Origin: Elmis aenea
Taxonomy: Eukaryota; Arthropoda; Insecta; Coleoptera; Elmidae
Reading direction: 5' to 3'
Assembly (NCBI GenBank): GCA_947652605.1
Contig: OX393577.1
Span: 59,420,108 to 59,484,107 of the forward strand
Length of the DNA: 64,000 nt
Part shown: positions 55,564-64,000 of the stretch, in pieces
Position numbering within the stretch: position 1 is the stretch's first letter
How the letters are laid out: every line of letters starts with the position of its first letter
Position numbers and translations under genes: made by a program
The notes under the pieces: generated by a model
The model's input: only the letters and a program-made list of their open reading frames with translations
Databases searched by the model: none
Told to the model about the DNA's origin: nothing

Positions 55564-56299
55564 TACTTATATACTTATATAAGTTTTGAACTTATTTAAA
55601 AAAAATAGTAATTGGCGTATAATACGCCTTCCTGTCCAGTTAATATTGAAGTTACAACAGTAAAAATTTATTCATGTTTTAGTAACTATTCTATTATTTA
55701 TTTATTTATTTAGTGATGACTCCTTCTAGTGTTAGGTGTAGGACTGTTGAGTTGTGTTGTGCTGAATTTTTTTCATGTTTTTCTGTCTTGTGCTAGCTTT
55801 TTTATGTCTTTCCATTTGATTTTTCTATCTGTTGCTGCTTTTTTAACTTCGTTGTGCCAGGTTTTTCTCGGTCTACCTCTTTTGTTTTTTTCCCTGTGAT
55901 CTTGCTTCATAGGTTTTTCAGGTTAACCTTTTTTCTTTCATCCTATAAGTGAGACCAAACCATTCCAGCTGCCTTTCTTGTATTTTTGTTTCAACTGGTT
56001 TTATCTTTAATTGTTCTCTAAATGTTTCGTTTCTGATTCTATATTTTTTGATTTTTCCTTGGATTTTTCTTAGAAATCCCGTTTCTGCTGCATTCACCCG
56101 GCTACCATTTTTATTTGTGAGTGTCCACGTTTCACTTCCGTATAAAAATTCCGGAATTACTACCTTATTGACCACTTTTGTTTGTTTTGGGACTTCTCTA
56201 TTTCCAAAAAATTTCGTTCTTAAACTGTTAAATATTCTTTCCACATTTCCTGCCCTTTCGCTTATTTCCTTGTCCATTCCTCCATTTTTCTCTATGATC

Positions 56300-57153
56300 T
56301 ATGAAAGTCGAAGTATCAGAATGTGCGTTCGCAGACGATATAGTGATTATGGCTAAGAATGAAAGGAACCTAAAAACCAATATAAAAATTTGGAAAGACG
56401 TACTGGAAGAGAATGGAATGGAAATTAATCACAAGAAAACAAAAGTGATGACGATAAACGAAAAAAATGAGAATATAAGCATAGAAATTGAAGGAGAAAA
56501 AATAGAAACCTTACAATATTTTGACTACCTCGGTGTAACGATTGAAAATTCAGGACAACAAGAATTAAAAATAAATAAGAGGATCGAAAAGGCAATAAAA
56601 ACCTTTTACGCCATAGACAAAACCTTTATTAATAAACAAGAAGTCACCAAAAAAACAAAAATGAGCGTGTACCGTGCGATATATAGACCAATTTTGACAT
56701 TTGGGTGCGAGTCATGGGCATTAACATCGAGCCAAAAAAGTAAAATACAAGCGACTGAAATGAAATTTTTAAGAAGAGTAAGAGGCGTAACAAGAAAAGA
56801 CAAAATACGAAATGAACAGATTAGAAATGAACTGGAAGTAGAATCTATTCTCGAATTCATCGAAACTAGGCAACTGAGTTGGTGGGAGCATCTACAAAGA
56901 ATGGACACAAGAAGACAGGTAAAGAGAGTGTGGGAAGCAAAAATACAAACAAGGAGGAAAAGAGGAAGACCGAGAGAAACATGGGAAAAGGCAGTAGCAA
57001 AAACCTTGGAGAAGAAGGGAAAATCGTGGTGCGAAGCGAAAGAAATGACGCAGAACAAAAAACAGTGGCGAAAATTCATGTACAATACATAGATGTGCAC
57101 AACTCCCTACACCTACGGGTAGAAGGGAATTTGATTATATATATATATATATA
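56300..57153 (+). mobile_element. 5'-truncated RTE-like LINE inserted in the outer LINE
   Basis: The insertion is bounded by the 9-bp duplication TCTATGATC (56291-56299 and 57154-57162). The intact outer sequence TCTGTGATCACTCC is visible in the related LINE near 50878-50891. It ends with a 3' UTR (57093-57134) and an AT microsatellite tail (57135-57153). Confidence 0.93.
56301..57092 (+). CDS. Intact C-terminal half of an RTE-like LINE ORF2 (RT palm to C-terminus)
   Basis: This is an uninterrupted 263-codon frame in a 5'-truncated element. It opens with CAFADDIVIMAKNERNL (the FADD catalytic box at residues 10-13), then YLGVTIENSG, the thumb region, YRPILTFGCESWALT, FLRRVRGVTRKDK, QLSWWEHLQRMDTR and a basic KRGRPRETWEKA near the C-terminus. 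The order is typical of RTE-type ORF2 ends. The first ATG is probably an accident of truncation, since endonuclease and the N-terminal RT motifs are missing. The absence of stops, a clean target duplication and the AT tail indicate recent insertion. It cannot move by itself. The minus-strand frame at 57100-56606 is a shadow. Confidence 0.85.
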   Translation: MKVEVSECAFADDIVIMAKNERNLKTNIKIWKDVLEENGMEINHKKTKVMTINEKNENISIEIEGEKIETLQYFDYLGVTIENSGQQELKINKRIEKAIKTFYAIDKTFINKQEVTKKTKMSVYRAIYRPILTFGCESWALTSSQKSKIQATEMKFLRRVRGVTRKDKIRNEQIRNELEVESILEFIETRQLSWWEHLQRMDTRRQVKRVWEAKIQTRRKRGRPRETWEKAVAKTLEKKGKSWCEAKEMTQNKKQWRKFMYNT

Positions 57154-58410
57154 TCTATGATCACTCCTAAATATTTAAAGCTTTCTACCTGTTCCAACCC
57201 AAGCCCATTTAAAGCGATATTCTATACGAGTTGAAAATTTGTGATGAAATATGTTTAGTATCAAAGAGTACAGTAAAGCTAAGTGGTTGATTCCATTACC
57301 GTCTTTGTAAAAGATTTTAAAATTGTTTGTGCCTCTCAAAATATACTTTTTATACCAGGAGAAATGTCCTGCAAATTTCATAACCGTTTTAAATGATCCC
57401 TTAACTGAAGCATGGTTATTTTTTGCCCATTCAACTTTTCACAAACACATTCAGAAAATTGTATCTCAGAATGTTTCAATGTGCGAAACTTTTGTTACTG
57501 TAAAAGAATTCTAACTTTACTGTCTGAACGTAAAATACAAAAGTTTTCACTCAAGAATGCAAAAAGACTAATTCCAATTGGAAAAAGATTATTATTAGAA
57601 TACAACATCATTCAGAGAATTTGTGTAATCATTTTATTAAACTTGTGATTACCTATTTAAATCAGTGGGATAATGCTTTACAAGAAATGGTTGAAATTGA
57701 CCTGGTCCTTTTTAATGAAATCCCGTTCGGTTTAAAGTTTTAACAAAATGATTTTTCGTTTCCAATAAAATTATAAGTAAGGAAAGATACCTTTTTGATG
57801 AAATTTATTGCATCAAAAACTATGTAATGGCAGCAAAGTTGAATAACCATTGAGCAAAAATGAGTTGCAACATTTTCTTTGGAAATTTAATAAGTACATT
57901 TTTAAAGCCTATCGCCAATTGTTGAGTATAATTTATGTTGGCTGGGTTCTAACGCTTCTACTGAGAGCATATTTTCTACCATAAATAAAATTTGTACCAA
58001 TGAAAAAAAAAATGGCTAGTCGAAACAAGGGAAGCTTGCATTTACACCAATTGCAATTATTATAATATGAACTGTGTGGAATTGTATGATTACAAAAACA
58101 TGAAAATGACCTGTAAAAACATATAATCCTCCTAAAAATATCGTTGAATTTAAAATAATATTACCTATTTATTAATTAAAGCATTTATTATATTTGTGTT
58201 GTGCATGAAAGGAATTATAGAGTATTTTATGTTTGTTACTGGCGTAAAAAAAGCTTTAAATTAGATTTTTATGTTAGTTGTTAAGACCACTGATAAAAGG
58301 TGAATTTTGTCGTTTTTTTATGACCGAGGGATCCGACGTGGTTTGCTATAGGTTTCCACCCGTTAGCCTATTTGTTCTTTATTTTCTCCAAGAAAATATG
58401 GTCTCCATAG

Positions 58411-58715
58411 TTATAGTCCATGGTTTACTGCCATTCTGTATCAAACTCTTAACAATAATACATTTTTAATTGTAAAGACTTTTTTAATTGTATCAAATTC
58501 TTTACAATTAAAAAAGTAAACTAACACTTCATTAACTGTTATTTCGGAAAAATAGAGCCACCTTAATAAATAATTTAAAACTATAAGCCAACCGATCTTT
58601 AAATCAACCGAAAATTTATAACGATGTTTAAAATTCACATTTTGTTTTAATTATTGCATTGTTTTAATTATTATTGTTGTTGCTGATGAATCACAAAAAT
58701 TTCTTTTCTTTTCAG
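58411..58715. other. Upstream intronic DNA and 3' splice site of the host gene
   Basis: A short inverted repeat ('TTAATTGTAAAGA' / 'TCTTTACAATTAA', about 58468-58510) precedes unique DNA. A pyrimidine tract TTTCTTTTCTTTTCAG ends at 58715 and forms a strong acceptor. Confidence 0.6.
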
Positions 58716-58721
58716 GTCACA

Positions 58722-58928
58722 ATGGAACTGAAATACATAGTTTTAACCATAATTAAGATATTAATGTCAATACCAGTGCTGATAAGTTTTTCAAGAGAAA
58801 TCCATGGGGCTGCATTAATGGGAGGACATCTTAATAACAGCAAAAACTCCACATTTCTCTCAAATTTAACATCCAATACGTACGATGTGGATTTTGAAGA
58901 CAATCAAGAATTATTAAGTAACACTACA
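58722..58928 (+). CDS. First coding exon of a large secreted protein (signal peptide exon)
   Basis: The exon runs from the acceptor at 58715 to the GTAAGT donor at 58929 and codes for 69 residues from the ATG at 58722, ending on a codon boundary (phase 0). Residues 5-24 are hydrophobic (YIVLTIIKILMSIPVLISF) and are followed by SREIHGA, a plausible signal-peptidase site near residue 30. The mature start is rich in Asn/Ser/Thr with N-glycosylation sequons (NNS, NST, NLT). The frame could be read upstream of this ATG only through intron sequence, so this ATG is preferred; the six bases between the splice site and ATG are 5' UTR. The frame reads past the donor to a stop at 58983-58985, which only means a retained-intron transcript would be truncated. 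Confidence 0.8.
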
Positions 58929-59608
58929 GTAAGTATACTTAAGTTATTAGAAAAACGCAGAATCACTGTTAACATTTCTTATTGACTTATTTTTTTACAC
59001 TGTGCTTAAATTAATGGGATAACTTTAACGGGGTATTTATCTCCACTGTGTTTGAATAACTAATTACAAATATTTATTCAACTAAATTCTGGCACTTACT
59101 ATTTATATTTGCACAGATTTGATTTTCCGCTAAACACAAACACAGTTTACGCTCAATTCACAGTACCAACAACTTTTTAACCAGTCGTATCGTATACAAA
59201 CGTACAATTAAAAGTTAATAGCTATTCACGTGTTGTTATTTGATAATTACCAAAAGTTATCACGTTTTTTTGGCCAGATGTTCCAAATCTGTAGCTATAA
59301 AGAAAAATTTCAATTTAAAATCGACTATCGCTTCACCGCGAAATAAAATTAACCGCAAATGGTCACAACATTTTTTTTTATGACCTCCAATATCTCAGTT
59401 TTATCTGCAAACAAAAATATTGATGTAATAACGTTTGAATTGTGGATTTAGGAACAAATTTAAAAGAAATTGTAAGTTAAAATTTGAAACATGTACAAAA
59501 TAGTTATTACTTCGTTTATATTAATTTCCAGAGCATATTATTTTCATGTTTATTAACCTATCTTAAGTAGCATAAAAAAAAGCGTTTATAAAATATTTTA
59601 CGCATATA

Positions 59609-60967
59609 CTGGGTGTTCTAAATTAGAGGTTCAACATGGGAATCTCATTTATCTAATGAGTTCGGGCGCAATGTTCTGGTAGATATTATTATAATCATGC
59701 GTCATTCAAAAAGTCTGCAACAAATGGAAAAAAAATTATTATCGTTTTTTCAGAATATTTTATTCTTGATAAAAGTTGATGCATAGTCTAAAACTAATTT
59801 TAAGATGAAAAAAAGTTTAATAAAAAGTCATAGAACACTAGATTTTAGCGACTTTTGAAATATTCTCAAGCTTAAGGTGCCTGTCCACGTGAGAGTAAAC
59901 TACTCTCGATAGCAGCGTTGCCAAGGATACAGCCCCTGAGAGTAACTCGCGATTGGCTGTATCCTTGGCGACGCTGCTATTGAGAGTTGTTTACTCTCAC
60001 GTGAACACGCACCTTTATAGTGCCCTTATTTAAAGAGATACAAACAAATTTCATGGGAAAGAGTTATTCAGAATGATAAAATAGGTCAAAATTTATATTT
60101 TGACGGTCAAATTCCAATTATAATTTTTTTAGAAATCTCAACATTCAATAAGTCTGCAACAAACGAAAAAGTTTTTTATTATTGATTTCTCAGAAAATTT
60201 TATTTTTGATAAGTTGGTGCATGGTCTAAAACAGGCTTTAAGATAAACACGAGTTTAATAAAAAAAAGCCATAGGACACTACATTTTAGCGACTTTTGAA
60301 ATATTCGCAAGATTATAGTGCCCTTATTTTAAGAGATCCAAAAAAAAATGTTTGGGAACAGTTATTAAGAATCTAAAAATACGGTTAAATTTAAATTTTG
60401 AAGGTCAAATTCCAATTTTTATTTTTTCAGAAATTTTAACATTCAAAAAGTCTGCAACAAATGAAAAAGTTTTTTATTATCGATTTTTCAGAAAATTTTA
60501 TTCTTGATGAAAGTTGGTGCATGGTCTAAAACTAATTTTAAGATGAAAAAAAGTTTATTAAAAAGTCATAGGACACTACATTTTAGCGATTTTGGACACG
60601 AATCGGCTAATGAGATATTAAAATAATTCAGTGCAGAGTATCTCACAAATCGATTGCGCCTGACGGTGGGTTCAGAGCTAAGAAATCAGTTAAATTAAGA
60701 CAACATTGTGGTGGACTTAAAAAAAAAATGTCTTAGCTTTCTTAGTTCAAAACTGATTTAAAAAAATGTTTTTGTGTCTTATTTCTTATACTTTTAGAGA
60801 TTTTCTAAAACTAAAAACACTTTCTTAGTTCAATTTTGAATCTTCTATACGCTGATGTAATTGTATTTTGTATCAGTCGTTTCATTTATTTTGGACCAAT
60901 ATCAACTTTATTATTTCTTATGGACGAGCAAGATCCCCATATGAAACCTTGATTTTGATGCATCCAG
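59609..60967. mobile_element. TIR element N with internal direct repeats, inside the host intron
   Basis: It begins CTGGGTGTTCTAAATTAGAG after TA and ends as the diverged inverse GATTTTGATGCATCCAG. The box ATGGGAATCTCATTTAT near the tip matches the GATCTCG box of elements C, I, J, K and M. Three direct repeats start at the phrase AAGTCTGCAACAA (59711, 60149, 60449), each followed by TCTAAAAC and CATTTTAGCGACTTTTG. Confidence 0.75.
59875..60014. mobile_element. 140-bp MITE with TTA duplication (Harbinger-like)
   Basis: The tips AGGTGCCTGTCCACGTGAGA and its inverse (GTGAACACGCACCT) and most of the body are palindromic, around GCAGCGTTGCCAAGGATACA. TTA flanks it at 59872-59874 and 60015-60017. 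The second direct repeat of N has the uninterrupted site GCAAGATTATAGTGCCC (near 60310). A TTA/TAA 3-bp duplication is the norm for PIF/Harbinger elements. Confidence 0.88.
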
Positions 60968-61054
60968 TGCAATTATTTCTTTTGCATTACAAATAATTGA
61001 TGTAAAGTATGAAAGCTTAGATATTTAAATAATAAAATTTTTCTATTTATTTAG

Positions 61055-64000
61055 GTTAACCTCGCTCAGCAGAACAAAACGGTGGAAAACAATGAAAATT
61101 ATCAAGATGGAGATACCAAAGGGGAAGAATACTATGTGTCAGATGGTGAAGAAATCCCCGACCCATCTGCTTTAGTACTCCCAGGCTACAACCTCCCCGA
61201 AAATATATTCAACAAGGGAAAACCATTCTACTTGGAAAAAGATCCATTAACTGGAAACGTCGACTTCAGCAGTAAAACAGCACCATCGAAGTTGGCTGAC
61301 GAAGTTTACGAATATTTCGAAGACGAACCAAGCTCTGATATTTACGACAAAGCGAATATTGACCGAAAAGATGGACCTATCGGAAGTCACAAGCAAAGTG
61401 ACGTCAATCAGTTGACTCCAAATTTTCATGATTTTCTGAACCTCCCAGTAAAATACAACCCCGAAAAATATGTTTATCCTTTAATATCCAGTTCGTATGC
61501 CAATACAAAAGTACAAGGAAACGTTAATAAATACAATCATAAAGATTATACTGCAACGACATACAAACCTATAGTGAGCCCTACGTATTACACAACAAAA
61601 AGTCCTTATTTTGAAGCTAATTATAAAGGCACACAAAGAAGTAGCACTACGACATCCACAACAACATCACGGCCAACTTATACAAGTACGCAATCACCCG
61701 AGAAGACATACTCAACAAGCAAACAACCAAATTTAATGCAAAGTCCCATTAACCACCCAAGCTACGTGGTAAACGTGGAGTCCCAAACCACCACAAAGCC
61801 TAAAAACGATGTTTACTTCACGACACAAAATGTCAACAACGTTTACCTTACAACGAAAGCCCCATCTACAATCACAACCACCTACAGACCTCTTAGCCTG
61901 TTTGAACAACTCTTCGGCGACTATGATGATCAGAAATCGACAGATCGACCCCTTAAACTTTTCGAAAACCTTCCAGGTAACAAAAACAAGTTCAAAAATC
62001 CAAACGAAATCGTACAGCCCACAGAAAAGAATGAAACCGACAAAGAACAAGGTAATTTCGAAAATGTTCTCACAGGATCCTCAATGTCTTACGAATACGA
62101 AGACTACAGCAACGAAGCTCATGAAGGCGATAATATAGCTGTCGAAAACAAACCTGTGAGAGTTGAAATCAAACCTACCACACACGTATATCCGGAAAAT
62201 TACTCGAATAACAAAGAAAGGCCTATTCATGATGAGAAAATAACAGCGAGTGTTAAACCAGAATCACCCCACGATTACAAACCTAGTGACAAAAAAGGCT
62301 CAACACCATTACCACCTACGAACACACCAGGAATACCATTTAGTTCGGACTACGATTACATATTCCCCACCAAAGAAAATCAAACGGATAAACCGAATTT
62401 GGAACTTACATCCACCACAGCCGAACCAACAACTTCAAGAATAACATCTCTTCCACTGGGAAATAATTTTGGTAGCAAAATAACGTCGCTACCACTAGGA
62501 GAAAATCATATTTTGAATCAAAATGCCCGGCCGTCGTTCATAGCAGTTACTCATAATTTACGAGAGCAGCTGAATAATGAAAAAGTAATCATTAAACCGA
62601 CTGATAAAAAGCCGCTACAGCCAGTACCAAGCACTAGCAACATTCATATTGCACCTGATCAAGATACGGTATCATTCGTAGTTGGCAATCATCAAAACGT
62701 CGATGGTGGTCAATATGCAGGAACAGGAACCACATTCAAGGAAAGTCCATACGATAGCAATCCCTTTAGGCCCTTAGTTACTGATCAAAGTCAAGAAGGC
62801 GGTGCAGATAGTGTGAGCTACAGTGTACAAGCAAATTCAGATTTTTACAGACCACCATTTGATCCAAGCTTTACCGATATGAGAATCAATTCCAATTTGT
62901 ATCAACCACAACAAGTAGCAGATTTTGGTGGTAGTGCCGTAAATATTCAGCCATTGCAAAATTCTGAAGCATCACTGTCAATTGGAACACCTGTTAATGG
63001 TGCGAAGGTAATTCCTGGCCTTGTTGTTGATGAAAATTTGGATAACCGTAATACAGAATACTTGAATAAAGGAACCGGTTCTAAAATTGTGTTTCCCAAT
63101 GACGATGATGAAAAGGCTTCAACTTATGTCCCACTCCAAAAACCACCGCCATCTCAACAACAACCTCATTTGCCTCCACAAGTTTTACCAGCACCTAAAC
63201 CACTTGCTCCGCCACAAACCATCCCACCTCCTCAAGTATACCCACAAAAACACATCCGCCAACCCTACCCATCGCGTCTAGTTCCTCCAAATCGTGAAAT
63301 TCTAAAATTGAATTCCAAACCTATGCTCCATCAACTCCCAAGTGATTTAACTCCACCGAATGAACCAGAGGTGATGCCGCCTAGACTGGATAGACCGCGA
63401 CCTCCATGGGACCCCAGACCAGGACACTTCTTCAATGGTAGACCAGAATATTCAAGGCCACCAAGACCCCAATCCGGCTCAAGTGAAGTATACAAAAGAG
63501 TTGACTTACCAAATATATTACCACAGTTCAGACCAAACGCAAAAGTATCAAATGGACATTTCTTCTTTGACCACGGAGGCCCGAAAAACGGTTACATGCG
63601 ACAACCATTACTCGAACGCCCTTCGAACAGACCGGTTGGTTTTTACGAAAAATTGGTGCCCCCACCCCCACCAAAAAATATACACAATTTAAGAAAGGCA
63701 CCACCGCTAGACTACGATTTAACATTACGCCAAAATAGTGCAGAAGAACATGTAAATGAACCAAAAAAAACGCATAATGATCAGTTTGGTTTTTATCAAT
63801 CTCCGCCGAAAGTTGTTTTAGCAAACAGAAGGAGCAGCGAACCATCGCGGGGTATTGAAACTCTACAAATGATACAAGCCAAACAAACGGAAAAAAAGGA
63901 CGTGATAAAGAACCCCGCAATTTCGGGCTTTAAAACAAATTTAAAAGGTAAGGACAGCACCGAAAAGCCTTTGTATGTAGTCTACCCTGTTAACAGCGCC
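61055..64000 (+). CDS. Giant second coding exon of the secreted Thr/Pro-rich protein, open at the window end
   Basis: The exon follows the acceptor at 61054 and is open for exactly 982 codons to the last base; the protein is at least 1051 residues with exon 1. I do not recognise the family. In order: an acidic N-terminal part with PFYLEKDPLTGNVDFSS and YEYFEDE (about residues 105-165); a Thr/Ser-rich mucin-like stretch around residues 262-300 (STTTSTTTSRPTYTST); further KPTTT-type text; a duplicated TSLPLG motif near residue 530; a Pro/Gln-rich block at about residues 755-820 (KPPPSQQQPHLPPQ); an Arg/Pro-rich block at about 840-880 (PRLDRPRPPWDPRP); and PLYVVYPVNSA at the visible end. I see no cysteine codon. 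With the signal peptide this suggests an extracellular, possibly cuticle or apical-matrix protein (inference). Codon use is far less AT-biased than the flanks. Shorter frames inside it (61809-62138, 62250-62444, 63087-63281, 63435-63692 and the minus-strand ones) are shadows. Confidence 0.88.

Larger units (their letters stand above)
55695..57218 (-). pseudogene. 5'-truncated RTE-like LINE, minus strand, split by another LINE
   Basis: The minus strand gives MDKEISERAGNVERIFNSLR, FLYGSETWTLT, FLRKIQGK and RQLEWFGL, followed by KQKRGRPRKTWHNEVKKA-like text and an (ATAA)n tail at the low-coordinate end. The direct repeat ATTCTAT flanks the whole (55688-55694, 57219-57225); the sister hAT copy has one site, near 4960. 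Without the inner insertion it is about 660 bp. It shares sequence closely with 50475-51109. One frameshift and a missing RT core make it dead. Confidence 0.82.
55566..58410 (+). mobile_element. Decayed hAT transposon, copy 2, carrying nested LINEs
   Basis: It is homologous to 4718-8005 but lacks the SINE and second hAT found there. Shared landmarks are CCTGTCCAGTTAATATTG, GATGAAATATGTT, the transposase block KCPANFITVLNDPLTEAWLF (57323-57514) and the right end CCACCCGTTAGCC...GGTCTCCATAG at 58410. It is broken by a LINE at 55695-57218. The left tip is not visible. Confidence 0.7.
58929..61054 (+). other. Phase-0 intron of the host gene
   Basis: The donor GTAAGT at 58929 and acceptor TTCTATTTATTTAG at 61054 bracket 2126 bp. 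About 1.36 kb of it is the TIR element N (59609-60967). Confidence 0.8.

Noticed and set aside
56606..57100. 164-codon minus-strand frame
   Set aside because: It is antisense to the LINE ORF2, which has the RT motifs; composition-driven Cys/Phe-rich translation.
61733..63920. Several 60-130-codon frames on both strands inside the last exon
   Set aside because: They are shadows of the 982-codon open frame, which alone continues the spliced signal-peptide exon in phase.

Overview
This is an AT-rich eukaryotic window, almost certainly from an insect genome. The evidence is dense TA-flanked 'CAGGGTG' inverted-repeat elements, mariner, hAT and non-LTR debris, a tRNA-derived SINE, and a spliced gene encoding a large low-complexity secreted protein. 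A beetle is plausible from the repeat style, but this is not proven. There are no prokaryotic features.

The only convincing host gene is at the right end on the + strand. A coding exon at 58722-58928 carries a signal peptide. A phase-0 intron follows (58929-61054). A giant exon (61055 to the window end) stays open for 982 codons. The product is at least 1051 residues, Thr/Ser- and Pro-rich, and I see no cysteine codon in it. A 3' splice site six bases before the ATG shows that the 5' UTR is itself spliced, so its first exon lies upstream. A weak candidate ends at the strong GTAAGT donor at 10624. If that were right, most of the window would be one very large 5' UTR intron filled with transposons.

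Layout: 1-1050, tail of a non-LTR ORF; 1057-3930, foldback and TTAA-flanked elements; 4718-8005, decayed hAT transposon carrying a SINE and a second hAT; 8271-10093, TIR element with a mariner scrap; 10094-12220, mostly unique; 12222-13550, 5'-truncated LINE (minus); 13703-16215, hAT MITE and other repeats; 17757-23550, large palindromic elements D, E and C (C sits inside a TTAA-flanked element); 23576-28172, further nested elements (hAT containing family I containing H); 28497-31400, small TIR elements; 34036-34800, satellite-like tandem array; 35493-39229, palindromes J and K with an inverted pair of 33-bp minisatellites; 40540-42990, A-rich tract, RNase H remnant and mariner pseudogene; 44522-53722, hAT MITEs, LINE tails, family I copy and solo LTR candidate; 54625-58410, mariner-type MITE and a second hAT copy containing two nested LINEs; 58716-64000, the host gene, whose intron holds another element with a 140-bp MITE.

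The main biological interest is a superfamily of TA-flanked palindromic elements. They share outer signals (CAGGGTG at the tip and a GATCTCG box about 35-45 nt in) but swap outer shells around common inner cores. In element D both arms encode the same transposase C-terminus. Several insertions can be dated against each other because an empty-site copy lies in the same window.
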